A DNA stretch of 14,796 bases. Source: Verrucomicrobiota bacterium. GTDB lineage: Bacteria; Verrucomicrobiota; Verrucomicrobiae; Chthoniobacterales; UBA10450. This document shows, one piece after another, positions 6,758 to 14,387 of this stretch. The first letter of the stretch is position 1. Each line of letters opens with the position of its first letter. A program made the translations under genes and the position numbers. The notes beneath the pieces are model-generated. The model saw only the letters and a list, made by a program, of their open reading frames with translations. It was not told the DNA's origin and did not search any database. The stretch covers positions 1 to 14,796 of the forward strand of contig VBQB01000127.1 of assembly GCA_005887855.1 (NCBI GenBank), written 5' to 3'.

Positions 6758-6817
6758 GTAGCGCGAGCCTCCGGCTTGCGCGTCTTGAGCAAGGCGCAAG
6801 CGGGACGCTCGCGCTAC
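6758..6817. repeat. Back-to-back GGA-loop REP pair (BIME-like) between convergent genes
   Basis: Outer arms GTAGCGCGAGC (6758-6768) and GCTCGCGCTAC (6807-6817) are an 11-bp perfect inverted repeat. Inside are two hairpins in opposite orientation: GCGCGAGCC-TCC-GGCTTGCGC (6761-6781) and GCGCAAGCG-GGA-CGCTCGCGC (6794-6814), each a 9-bp stem with one mismatch. The element exactly fills the gap between the stops of the M50B-like gene (6755) and treY (6819). It could form a two-way terminator, but there is no T-tract. Confidence 0.85.
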
Positions 6818-6818
6818 G

Positions 6819-9674
6819 TTACAGGTTCGTAATCACCGCAAAAGGCAAAACCGATAATCCTTCGGCGGCGCTTAACCGGCGACCATCAAAACGAATCGGA
6901 CGGCAAGTGAAAAGATCGTGCGCGTGCTCGAGCGAAAGTGTTTCGGGAAATTCAATCGTCGTGTCTCTCCACCTCTCGCCAGTCGGCGGGAAACCGATGC
7001 GCGCGGAAAGACGCGGCGCGATCACAACGATCCATTTGCCTGCCAATGAGCGCGCAAAACTGACACAGCTCTCCCCAAAAGCTCCGCTCGCCACGAGCGG
7101 GAGATAGTCGCCACGCTGGAAAAGATCGACATGTTCGCGGCGAAATCGCAGCACGCGCTGCGTCAAAAACATTTTAATACGGCCATCCGGCCAATTCCGC
7201 ATCAGCTCTTCCGGAGCCGAGACGGTCAGTGCTTCGAGTATTTCGCGACGTCGTTTGTAATCGACCGGCTGCCGGTTGTCAGGATCTACCAGACTATAAT
7301 CCCAAATCTCGTTGCCTTGATAAATGTCGGGCACCCCCGGAGAAGTCAGCTTGAGCAGCGTCTGAGTGAGCGAATTGATGGCCCCGAGGCGCGCGATTTC
7401 CTGGGCGATCGGAAGGAAACCCGGAAGGAACTTGTTTCGCGGCAAAGGATCCAGAACCTTCGCGACAAAATCGCGCATCGCCGCGTCCCACGCTTCGTTC
7501 GGTTGGATCCAGCTCGTGTTGAGCTTCGCTTCGCGAAGCGCCTTGGCCATGTACGCTTGAATGCGCTCGATGTACTCCGGCGTTGCCGCTCCTTCCGGTT
7601 CGCCCGATGGCTGGATAGGCCAGGTTCCGAGCAAAGTTTGGTAGAGCAGATATTCCTCATTCCCGTCCGGCGCTTCCGCGTCGTTGAGCGTGCGTTTCCA
7701 TCGACGATTGGCCTGACGCCAGCGTTGCAGCGACCGCCGCCAAAGCTCCGGCATTTCGGAAATCGCGACCATCCGGGCACGCACATCTTCGCTCCGTTTT
7801 GTATCGTGGGTCGACGTCGCGAGTAAGGCCGCCGGCCAATTACGTTGTCGATAGAGATTGCGCTCGTGGAACTCTTCAATACTCAATCCGAACTGCTGCG
7901 GTTCCCCGCCAACTTCATTTAGCCCAGCCAACCGGTTGTAAATGTAGAAGACGGTATCCTCCAACCCCTTGGCCATGATTGGTCCGGTGGTTTGCTGAAA
8001 CTTGAGCACGAAATGTGTGTGCGCGGCGCGCGCCTCGGCATCGAGGTTTTCCGGAAACCGGAAGACCAAAACGTCGCGCAGAAAATTGAAAATCGATTCT
8101 TCAATCGCCGGGTTTCGGCGTTTGGCTGCTGCGACAGCGCGTTCGACGATTTGTCGATCTTCTTCGCTCACCGGCTGACCTGGCGCGAGATAAGTTCGAT
8201 AAACAGGAAAACAAGCTATCGTCTCTCGCACCGCACGCGCCAGCGCTTCGAGGGTAAAATCGCGATACCAGCGGTTCTGCTCGGAAAGCCGGTCGACCAT
8301 GTTGCCGAGCACATCGACATCGTTGGCCAGGGCCAGTTTCATCACTTGCAGCTTCTTCGCATAGACGAGATGACCAAAATGCAGGGAGTGACCGATGAAA
8401 CGATGAAATGTCTTTGTGATTTCCGTCTCGGCTGAAGAATCGACAAGCAACTGCGCCACCTGATTCGCAAAATCGTAGCCGGTGGTACCATGCACCAACC
8501 AATCTTTCCGCAGCGTCTCGGCGCCGGTGAGGATTTTTTCCGCGACCATGTAAATGGCGCGTCCATCCTGGGGCAGGGCAATCGCCAGCGCTTTCGCGCA
8601 GCGCTGTTGAAGTTTCTCGAAATATTCGCGCGGCAAATAAAGCCCGTCCGGATGATCGATGCGGAGACCAGTCACGGCGCGGGTCCGCACCAATTCGAGT
8701 AATAGCCGGTGAGTAGCATCAAAGACCCGGGGCAATTCAACCCGAATCGCCGCCAGATCGTTCACATCAAAAAAGCGGCGATAATTAATTTCTTCCGCCG
8801 CGACCCGCCAAAACGCCAGCCGATAGGACTGCGCGTTGAGCAACTGATCAAGCGCGTCGAAGCTGCGCGCGTCGCCTGGTTCTCCGTTGATCCGGGCCAA
8901 TGCCTTTTCGATTGCTTGTTGCACCTGCGGCGCCTCGGCGCAGCGGCGTTCCAGACGTCGCTTGACGATCTCCTTCTCGCGAATGCGCTCCGCGATGCGC
9001 TTTGGATCGGTTTCAGTGCGTTTCGGCAAATATTCGAGTGCGGTTAGAATACTTTGCAATTCCGCGTAAAAGTTTTCATCCTTATGTTCGGCAAGGTTTT
9101 GTAACGCGATCTCCAGAACGTGGCGATACGTTCCCGGCGCGATCGGTAGTCGGCGATCGCCGCAGAGGAGATAAAAGGTACCCTCCTCAAAGCGCACCTG
9201 CAGCTCGCCACGCTCGAGGACGCGCCCATATTGGTCGCTCAATATCGGCAAGAGAACTTTGTCACGCAGATCCGATTTCAGCGGATGCCAGTCGATGTCG
9301 AAGTAGGGCGCGTACCTGGAGCTAGGCCCATTTTCGAGAACATCCATCCACCACTGATTGAGCGGCTCGGCGATTCCGACGTGGTTCGGTACAAAATCGA
9401 GCAATTGACCCATCGAGTGCGCATGCAGTTCCGCAATCCAGGCATCGTAATCCTCGCGCGAGCCGATCGCCGTGTTCAGCTTATTGTGATCCGTGATGTC
9501 ATAGCCGTGCAGGCTTTCCGCGCCCGCCTGAAAATAGGGTGACGCGTAGGCATCACTCACGCCCAGCGCGTATAGATATGGCACCAGGTCGCGCGCTTGG
9601 GCAAAATTGAACCAGCGATTGAACTGCAATCGGTAGGTTGAACGGGGAATCCGCGGATGGTTTTCCTTTGTCAT
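6819..9674 (-). CDS. treY: Maltooligosyl trehalose synthase TreY
   Basis: Converts the reducing-end alpha-1,4 bond of maltooligosaccharides to the alpha,alpha-1,1 bond of trehalose; TreZ then releases trehalose. Cytoplasmic GH13 enzyme. Numbering from the ATG at 9686: STYRLQF (16-22), HGYDITDHN (60-68) and region [11 protein letters not shown] (96-105). [11 protein letters not shown] (340-350) has the nucleophile Asp344, VAEKIL (381-386) the acid/base Glu383, and [14 protein letters not shown] (625-638) the third Asp628. The protein is full length (951-955 residues). Two starts are possible: ATG 9686 lies in the tip of an interspersed inverted repeat, so I prefer ATG 9674 ([16 protein letters not shown]), though neither has a good Shine-Dalgarno sequence. 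No treZ or glycogen gene is visible nearby. Confidence 0.95.
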   Translation of the reverse strand: MTKENHPRIPRSTYRLQFNRWFNFAQARDLVPYLYALGVSDAYASPYFQAGAESLHGYDITDHNKLNTAIGSREDYDAWIAELHAHSMGQLLDFVPNHVGIAEPLNQWWMDVLENGPSSRYAPYFDIDWHPLKSDLRDKVLLPILSDQYGRVLERGELQVRFEEGTFYLLCGDRRLPIAPGTYRHVLEIALQNLAEHKDENFYAELQSILTALEYLPKRTETDPKRIAERIREKEIVKRRLERRCAEAPQVQQAIEKALARINGEPGDARSFDALDQLLNAQSYRLAFWRVAAEEINYRRFFDVNDLAAIRVELPRVFDATHRLLLELVRTRAVTGLRIDHPDGLYLPREYFEKLQQRCAKALAIALPQDGRAIYMVAEKILTGAETLRKDWLVHGTTGYDFANQVAQLLVDSSAETEITKTFHRFIGHSLHFGHLVYAKKLQVMKLALANDVDVLGNMVDRLSEQNRWYRDFTLEALARAVRETIACFPVYRTYLAPGQPVSEEDRQIVERAVAAAKRRNPAIEESIFNFLRDVLVFRFPENLDAEARAAHTHFVLKFQQTTGPIMAKGLEDTVFYIYNRLAGLNEVGGEPQQFGLSIEEFHERNLYRQRNWPAALLATSTHDTKRSEDVRARMVAISEMPELWRRSLQRWRQANRRWKRTLNDAEAPDGNEEYLLYQTLLGTWPIQPSGEPEGAATPEYIERIQAYMAKALREAKLNTSWIQPNEAWDAAMRDFVAKVLDPLPRNKFLPGFLPIAQEIARLGAINSLTQTLLKLTSPGVPDIYQGNEIWDYSLVDPDNRQPVDYKRRREILEALTVSAPEELMRNWPDGRIKMFLTQRVLRFRREHVDLFQRGDYLPLVASGAFGESCVSFARSLAGKWIVVIAPRLSARIGFPPTGERWRDTTIEFPETLSLEHAHDLFTCRPIRFDGRRLSAAEGLSVLPFAVITNL

Positions 9675-9680
9675 GTGGTT

Positions 9681-9780
9681 TGTCATTCCGAGCGGAGTCG
9701 AGGAATCTCTTACTATTCGCCTTCAGTGAGCGATGCGCCAAAAAAATGCGAGAGATCCTTCGACTCCGTTTAGGATGACA
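9681..9780. repeat. Long-arm inverted repeat between argS and treY
   Basis: Left arm 9681-9710 (begins TGTCATTCCGAGCGGAGTCG) and right arm 9751-9780 (its complement begins TGTCATCCTAAACGGAGTCG) match at 24 of 30 positions. They flank a 40-base middle with an A-run. The perfectly paired core is CGGAGTCGA. The sequence type TGTCATnCCGAGCGGAGTCGA is one I associate with dispersed bacterial repeats. The left arm reaches the upstream candidate start of treY; the right arm ends 20 bases before the argS stop. Confidence 0.8.
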
Positions 9781-9799
9781 GGCTTCGAATCGAAGCGTG

Positions 9800-11506
9800 T
9801 CACATTTTCTCAGGAACTTTGATCCCAAGAAGATCGAGACCACGCTGCAAAACGCGTCCGGTAAGATCGCACAAAGCCAGACGCGAACTGCGCGCCGGCT
9901 CTTCCGATTTTAAAACCGGACAGGCCTCATAAAACGTGTGAAAACTGTTCGCAAGCTCGAACAAATAATTCGCCAGAATGTTCGGGCGAAAATCGTTTAA
10001 TACTTGTGGGACGATTTCGGCGAACTGGCAAAGACGTTTTGCGAGGCCGACTTCGGCGGGATCGCTAAGAATGAATTTGTCGATCTTCGGCGCGAGCTCG
10101 CCCGCTTTCCGAAAGATCGAACGAATCCGAACGTAAGCGTTCTGTAAGTACGGCGCGGTATTCCCCTGGAGGGAAAGCATTCGGTCCCACGAGAAAACGT
10201 AATCGGTCATCCGATACTGCGAGAGATCGGCATATTTGACTGCGCCGATCCCGATCTTCTGCGCAATGTCGATCTTGTCTGCCTCACTCAAGTCTGGATT
10301 TTTTTCCTCAATAATTTTGCGGGCGCGCTTGCATGCTTCATCGAGAAGATCGCGCAACGGCACGTTCTCGCCCGAGCGTGTTTTCATCAGTTTGCGATCC
10401 TCGCCGAGGATGCTGCCATGCGTGATGTGGCGAAAATCGGCTTTGTAACCTTCGCGCCGCGCGATCTCGAAAATCTGTTTGAAGTGCAGGAGCTGCGGCG
10501 CGCCAGTTACAATCCAGACCGCGTCTGCTTTTAGTTCGTTGATGCGATAATCGACCGTGGCCACATCCGTTGTCGCATAATTGAAACCGCCGTCGCGTTT
10601 GCGAACGATGCACGGCTTATCGGAAAGCTCGGGAATGTCGCGGAAAAAAACGCAGACCGCGCCTTCGCTGATTTCAGCGATGCCGGATTTGAGCAAGCGC
10701 TCGACCACGCCGGGCAAGCGATCGTCGTAAAAACTTTCACCGCACTGGATGTCGTAATGGATATCGAGCAATTCGTACACGTGGTCGAAATCCTGCATCG
10801 AAAACGCCACGCACTCATTCCAGATGTCGATGTTTTCCTTGTCGCCCGATTGCAGCTTCACCAATTCCTGGCGGCACGCTTCACGAACTTGCGGATCGCT
10901 TGCCGATCTTTCGTTTGTTTCTTTGTAAATGCGGACGATCTCGGCGAGCGGATCGCGCTGAAGTGATTGTCGATCCAACAGAGTTTTCCAGCCGTAAATC
11001 ACCATCCCAAACTGCGTGCCCCAATCACCAATGTGATTGTCGCGAATGACTTCGTGTCCGAGAAACTGGGCGATGCGCGCGAGCGCGTCCCCGAGCACGG
11101 TGCTGCGGATGTGGCCAACGTGCATCGGTTTCGCCACGTTTGGCGATCCAAAATCAATTACGATCCTGCTTGTCGATCCCGCCCTTGCCACACCGAGGCG
11201 TTCGTCTTTGGAAAGCTCGCCCGCTTTTTTTGCGATCGCGTCCGCGCGCAATGTGAAATTGATGAAGCCCGCACCGGCAATAGCTGGAGTTTCGCACCAC
11301 TCGCCGACGTCGAGATGCGCGAGAATGTTCTGCGCAACTTTATTAGGATTTTCGCCCCGCTGCTTCCCGAGCACGAGAGCAGCATTCGTCTGATAATCGC
11401 CGAAACGTGGATCGGTCGCCGGCGTCACCTCCCCAGCGTTCGGCAAGTCTGCCTGCACGAGCGCTTCCGAAAGTTTTTTCCCAAGAAGTGATTGGAAGGT
11501 CTCCAT
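9800..11506 (-). CDS. argS: Arginyl-tRNA synthetase
   Basis: Class Ia synthetase charging tRNA-Arg; cytoplasmic and essential. The 568 residues are full length. The N-terminal Arg-specific domain (about 1-87) ends in GAGFINFTLRADAIA. The catalytic Rossmann domain has the HIGH-type signature SPNVAKPMHVGHIRST (121-136, HVGH at 129-132). The KMSKS position holds LMKTRSGENV (373-382), the usual ArgRS variant of MSTRxG. The C-terminal DALR anticodon-binding domain (about 440-568) ends in LDLLGIKVPEKM. The ATG at 11506 is the only sensible start; I see no Shine-Dalgarno sequence. Its 5' leader holds the palindrome at 11526-11582, which separates it from the ptsN-like gene upstream on the same strand. 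Confidence 0.97.
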   Translation of the reverse strand: METFQSLLGKKLSEALVQADLPNAGEVTPATDPRFGDYQTNAALVLGKQRGENPNKVAQNILAHLDVGEWCETPAIAGAGFINFTLRADAIAKKAGELSKDERLGVARAGSTSRIVIDFGSPNVAKPMHVGHIRSTVLGDALARIAQFLGHEVIRDNHIGDWGTQFGMVIYGWKTLLDRQSLQRDPLAEIVRIYKETNERSASDPQVREACRQELVKLQSGDKENIDIWNECVAFSMQDFDHVYELLDIHYDIQCGESFYDDRLPGVVERLLKSGIAEISEGAVCVFFRDIPELSDKPCIVRKRDGGFNYATTDVATVDYRINELKADAVWIVTGAPQLLHFKQIFEIARREGYKADFRHITHGSILGEDRKLMKTRSGENVPLRDLLDEACKRARKIIEEKNPDLSEADKIDIAQKIGIGAVKYADLSQYRMTDYVFSWDRMLSLQGNTAPYLQNAYVRIRSIFRKAGELAPKIDKFILSDPAEVGLAKRLCQFAEIVPQVLNDFRPNILANYLFELANSFHTFYEACPVLKSEEPARSSRLALCDLTGRVLQRGLDLLGIKVPEKM

Positions 11507-11525
11507 GAATGATAACTCGCAAACG

Positions 11526-11582
11526 GCAGCGGCGCTCTCTCAGCGTCGAACTACAATGCCGGCGCTCGCAGACCGCCGCTAC
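11526..11582. repeat. Palindromic element spanning the ptsN-like stop codon
   Basis: Outer arms GCAGCGGCG (11526-11534) and CGCCGCTAC (11574-11582) pair with one G-T; inside, CGGCG/CGCCG forms a smaller hairpin on the right half. The TAG stop of the ptsN-like gene (11581-11579) lies within the right arm. Read on the minus strand the element opens GTAGCGG, like the GTAGCGC opening of the element at 6758, but without a GGA loop. It occupies most of the 72-base gap before argS. Confidence 0.55.
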
Positions 11583-12046
11583 AGCTTTTGCGAACGGTCG
11601 CGAAAGATCGACAGTATTTCGTCGGCCGATTTCGCCTCGGCCAGACTCTCACGCACGGAGCGATCGTTCAAAAATTTCGCAATCGACGCGAGCGTGCGCA
11701 GGTGGGTCTGAAACTGATTTTTCGGGACAATGAAGAGCACGACGAATTTCACCGGCGCGTTATCGAGCGCGTCGAACTCAATCCCGCCTGTCGATCTTCC
11801 AAACGCGGCCACGACTTCTTCAAGCCGATCCGACGAGCAATGCGGAATGGCAATCCCGAATCCGATGCCGGTGCTCATGGTTTCCTCGCGTTGTTTGAGC
11901 GAGGCCAAAATGCCGTCGCGATCGTCAGGTTTGATTTTGCCCAAGTTGACGAGCAGATCGATTAACTCGACGATAGCCGGCCAACGCTCGGTGGCCGTCA
12001 TCTCGGGGATGATTTGCTCGGCAGAGAGTAAGCTGGCCAAGGACAT
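11579..12046 (-). CDS. PTS EIIA domain protein (PtsN/FruA-type, nitrogen-PTS-like regulator)
   Basis: A single PTS_EIIA_2 domain of 155 residues, the length of EIIA-Ntr. The phosphorylatable histidine is His69 in GIGFGIAIPHCSS (60-72), matching the GxGxAIPH signature. FLNDRSVRESLAEAKSADEIL near the C-terminus is also typical. As a lone EIIA with no permease partner it is more likely a regulator receiving phosphate from EI/HPr-type proteins than a sugar importer; this is inferred from the family. The ATG at 12046 is preceded by GGGAAA eight or so bases upstream, an acceptable Shine-Dalgarno sequence. It is on the same strand as argS and the glycosyltransferase fusion, with short gaps, but the palindrome at its stop may end its transcript. 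Confidence 0.88.
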   Translation of the reverse strand: MSLASLLSAEQIIPEMTATERWPAIVELIDLLVNLGKIKPDDRDGILASLKQREETMSTGIGFGIAIPHCSSDRLEEVVAAFGRSTGGIEFDALDNAPVKFVVLFIVPKNQFQTHLRTLASIAKFLNDRSVRESLAEAKSADEILSIFRDRSQKL

Positions 12047-12140
12047 GCGGATTTCCCGGTAGATGTACGGGAGCGAAAGCTTAGCGGGAGCGGCTAGGTT
12101 GACAAGCGGGATTTGGAACGGCTACAGCGCATAACCGCTC

Positions 12141-14387
12141 TCATTTCAGAGCACCGTCATTATCGCGCAGCTTGTAATTCAATCGGCGCGAAAGCAGCCA
12201 GCGCACACCGAACATATCGACGGTGGCACGGAGAGCGCGGTTACCGAGGCCGTACTTGCTTTGACCGAAGCGACGCGGCCGATGTTTCACGGGAATTTCC
12301 ACGAGGCGATAGCCGGCACCCTTAATGAGCGCGGGAATGAAGCGGTGCATCCCTTTGAACGGAACCAGCGCGCTCGCACATTCGCGCCGCATTGCCTTCA
12401 GCGTGCAACCAGTGTCGCGCACGCCGTCCTTCGTGAAACGGCTGCGAACAGCGTTGGCGACCCGACTCGTCAGTCGTTTCAGCAAAGTGTCTTTGCGTTC
12501 CGCGCGGTAGCCACAGACAAGATCGGCACCGCCCGCGATTTCAGCCAGAAGCCTCGGAATATCCGTGGGGTCATTTTGTAAGTCGCCATCAATGAGAACT
12601 GTGGTTGCGCCACGGGCGGCCTGGAGGCCCGCATAAATCGCCGCGCTTTGCCCGGTATTTTTTTCAAAGCGAATTACTCGAATGTTCGGCGCAGTGGCGA
12701 TTCGCTCGACCGTGCAATCGACCGATCCGTCGTCTACAAAAATGATTTCGTGATCGAGTCCGGTCAGCGCCGTCTTCAGCTCCGATTGCAACATCGACAT
12801 GCTTTCTTCCTCGTTAAAAAGAGGCACAACCACGGAGACTGCCGGCGAGCTCCAGGTACGCAGCACTTTTCCATAACGCCGCACTTCAATCATCCCAACA
12901 GGCTCTGTCGATTGAAAGCCAACTCGAATATTGTGGGGCACGCGTCCTTTTTCTCCCTCTCGGATGAAAAGCGCGTCGCGTCCAACGAACGGATTGATAC
13001 CATTCTCCTCAGTGTAAACTTCGCTTTCCGGCCGCGGAGCGCCGGGTTTTATTTCGATAAATTCATCGTAGCGCGGCCAGAAGGAAAACTGGTTTACGAG
13101 GTCCTGCGATTCGACGATGTAAACAGGCGGATGATTCGGACCCTCCGGTCGTTTGTCCCGCAAATAAAAGGAAATTTCCGACGCGCGATCGCGTGCGTCG
13201 GCGATGAGAAACAATTTCTCGCCCAGTTGCGCCTCGAGATCGCTGCGCATTTTTTCCACCGCCCCTGTCGCTGACTTCCATCCGCGCATCCTGTCACTGG
13301 GATCGCGCCGCGAGAATTCGAAACCCGCGGAGCGCAACAAGTCTGTGTCCAGGGTAATCACGCTCATGATTAATCCGACTAGCAACGCCACGGCTGCGCA
13401 CAGCCTCAACAGGAGACTCGTTTCGACGCGTTCCCACCAGAAATAAATTGCCAGCAAGCCGAAGCCCAGGAAGGCGAGTGCGTCCCAGTTCGGCGCGGCA
13501 CTCTTATTAATCGACAAGAGGAGGTAAAAGATGAACACCGGCAGTCCAAACCACATTAGAAACAACACCTTGAATTGTTGATTCACACGTCGCCAGCTCC
13601 CAATCACACCCCAGGCGAGCGCGAGAAACAGGAATGGCGAATAAGCCAGAAAATGCTGGCCGAGAAACGCAAGAATCTCGCCCGGATGGAAGCCAAACCC
13701 CTGCTCAACGCCTCCGCGCGACTGGAGATGGGTGAGTGTTATCCAGGCGTGTTGCCCGTTCCAAACAATCGGCGGGATTGCGCAAAGACCGAAGACGCCG
13801 AGCAGCAAATACAAACCGGGCCGCAAAAACTGCTGTCTGAGCCGGGGAGCCAATATGAGAACCAGCAAGATCGAAATAAGCTCAAACGCGTTCGTGTATT
13901 TGGATAGAAACCCAAGCCCAACCAGCAACCCCGTGATCAGCCAATGCCACGAGAAGCGCGGACTCCTTTCCAAGGCGAGCCAGAATGTGAACATCGCCGC
14001 CAGCCAGAAAAAAACCGACAGGCAATCAATCGTCATTAGGAAGGCGCCGATGTTAAAGATTGGTGTCACATTCAAAGCGATAACCGCCCAAAACCCGGCG
14101 ACGCTGCTGAATAATCGCCGCGCAAAATAAAACATGAGCAGGCTCGTGCCTGCCGCGAACACCGGACTAAAAAAGCGCACCCCGAATTCATTCGCGCCGA
14201 AAACTGCAGTGCTGGCGCGCATGACAAAAGCGATGCCCGGCCCTTTGCTGAAATATGCCGGTGCGAGGCGCTCCGACCACATCCAGTAATGGGCCTCATC
14301 AAATTCGAGATCCGTTGTCGCCAACATCGACAAGCGAATCACCGTCAGCGTGAGGACGAAAAACCAGACCGCGCGCGTCGTGTTCAT
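12141..14387 (-). CDS. Fusion of GT39/ArnT-like membrane glycosyltransferase and DPM1-like GT2 domain
   Basis: A 748-residue two-enzyme fusion. Residues 1-345 form a GT-C (PMT_2/ArnT-like) membrane domain with about eleven hydrophobic segments. Its acidic first loop FDEAHYWMW (29-37) and MTIDC (118-122) are typical of enzymes using polyprenyl-phosphate sugars at the periplasmic face. Residues 346-512 are a soluble linker domain. Residues 515-748 form a GT2 polyprenyl-phosphate glycosyltransferase of the DPM1/ArnC type: VSVVVPLFNEEES (517-529), VDDGS (551-555), DGDLQNDP (600-607) and HRPRRFGQSKYG (702-713), without the usual C-terminal membrane helices. This suggests one chain makes and uses a lipid-linked sugar; the sugar is unknown. 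A longer frame reaches upstream, but ATG 14387 is chosen because it precedes the first membrane helix and overlaps the upstream gene's stop as ATGA, suggesting translational coupling. Confidence 0.9.
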   Translation of the reverse strand: MNTTRAVWFFVLTLTVIRLSMLATTDLEFDEAHYWMWSERLAPAYFSKGPGIAFVMRASTAVFGANEFGVRFFSPVFAAGTSLLMFYFARRLFSSVAGFWAVIALNVTPIFNIGAFLMTIDCLSVFFWLAAMFTFWLALERSPRFSWHWLITGLLVGLGFLSKYTNAFELISILLVLILAPRLRQQFLRPGLYLLLGVFGLCAIPPIVWNGQHAWITLTHLQSRGGVEQGFGFHPGEILAFLGQHFLAYSPFLFLALAWGVIGSWRRVNQQFKVLFLMWFGLPVFIFYLLLSINKSAAPNWDALAFLGFGLLAIYFWWERVETSLLLRLCAAVALLVGLIMSVITLDTDLLRSAGFEFSRRDPSDRMRGWKSATGAVEKMRSDLEAQLGEKLFLIADARDRASEISFYLRDKRPEGPNHPPVYIVESQDLVNQFSFWPRYDEFIEIKPGAPRPESEVYTEENGINPFVGRDALFIREGEKGRVPHNIRVGFQSTEPVGMIEVRRYGKVLRTWSSPAVSVVVPLFNEEESMSMLQSELKTALTGLDHEIIFVDDGSVDCTVERIATAPNIRVIRFEKNTGQSAAIYAGLQAARGATTVLIDGDLQNDPTDIPRLLAEIAGGADLVCGYRAERKDTLLKRLTSRVANAVRSRFTKDGVRDTGCTLKAMRRECASALVPFKGMHRFIPALIKGAGYRLVEIPVKHRPRRFGQSKYGLGNRALRATVDMFGVRWLLSRRLNYKLRDNDGALK

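Noticed and set aside
7131..7826. 231-residue plus-strand frame inside treY
   Set aside because: Antisense to well-conserved TreY sequence; no start signal and no family resemblance.
10967..11491. 174-residue plus-strand frame inside argS
   Set aside because: Antisense to the HIGH-region and N-terminal domain of ArgRS; no support of its own.
12047..12140. Possible promoter (TTGTCA on the minus strand) for the ptsN-like gene
   Set aside because: The best -10 match at correct spacing (TAAGCT) is poor; not enough to call a feature. I see nothing else in this gap.
12648..13274. 208-residue plus-strand frame inside the glycosyltransferase fusion
   Set aside because: Antisense to the GT2 and linker domains, whose motifs are intact on the minus strand.
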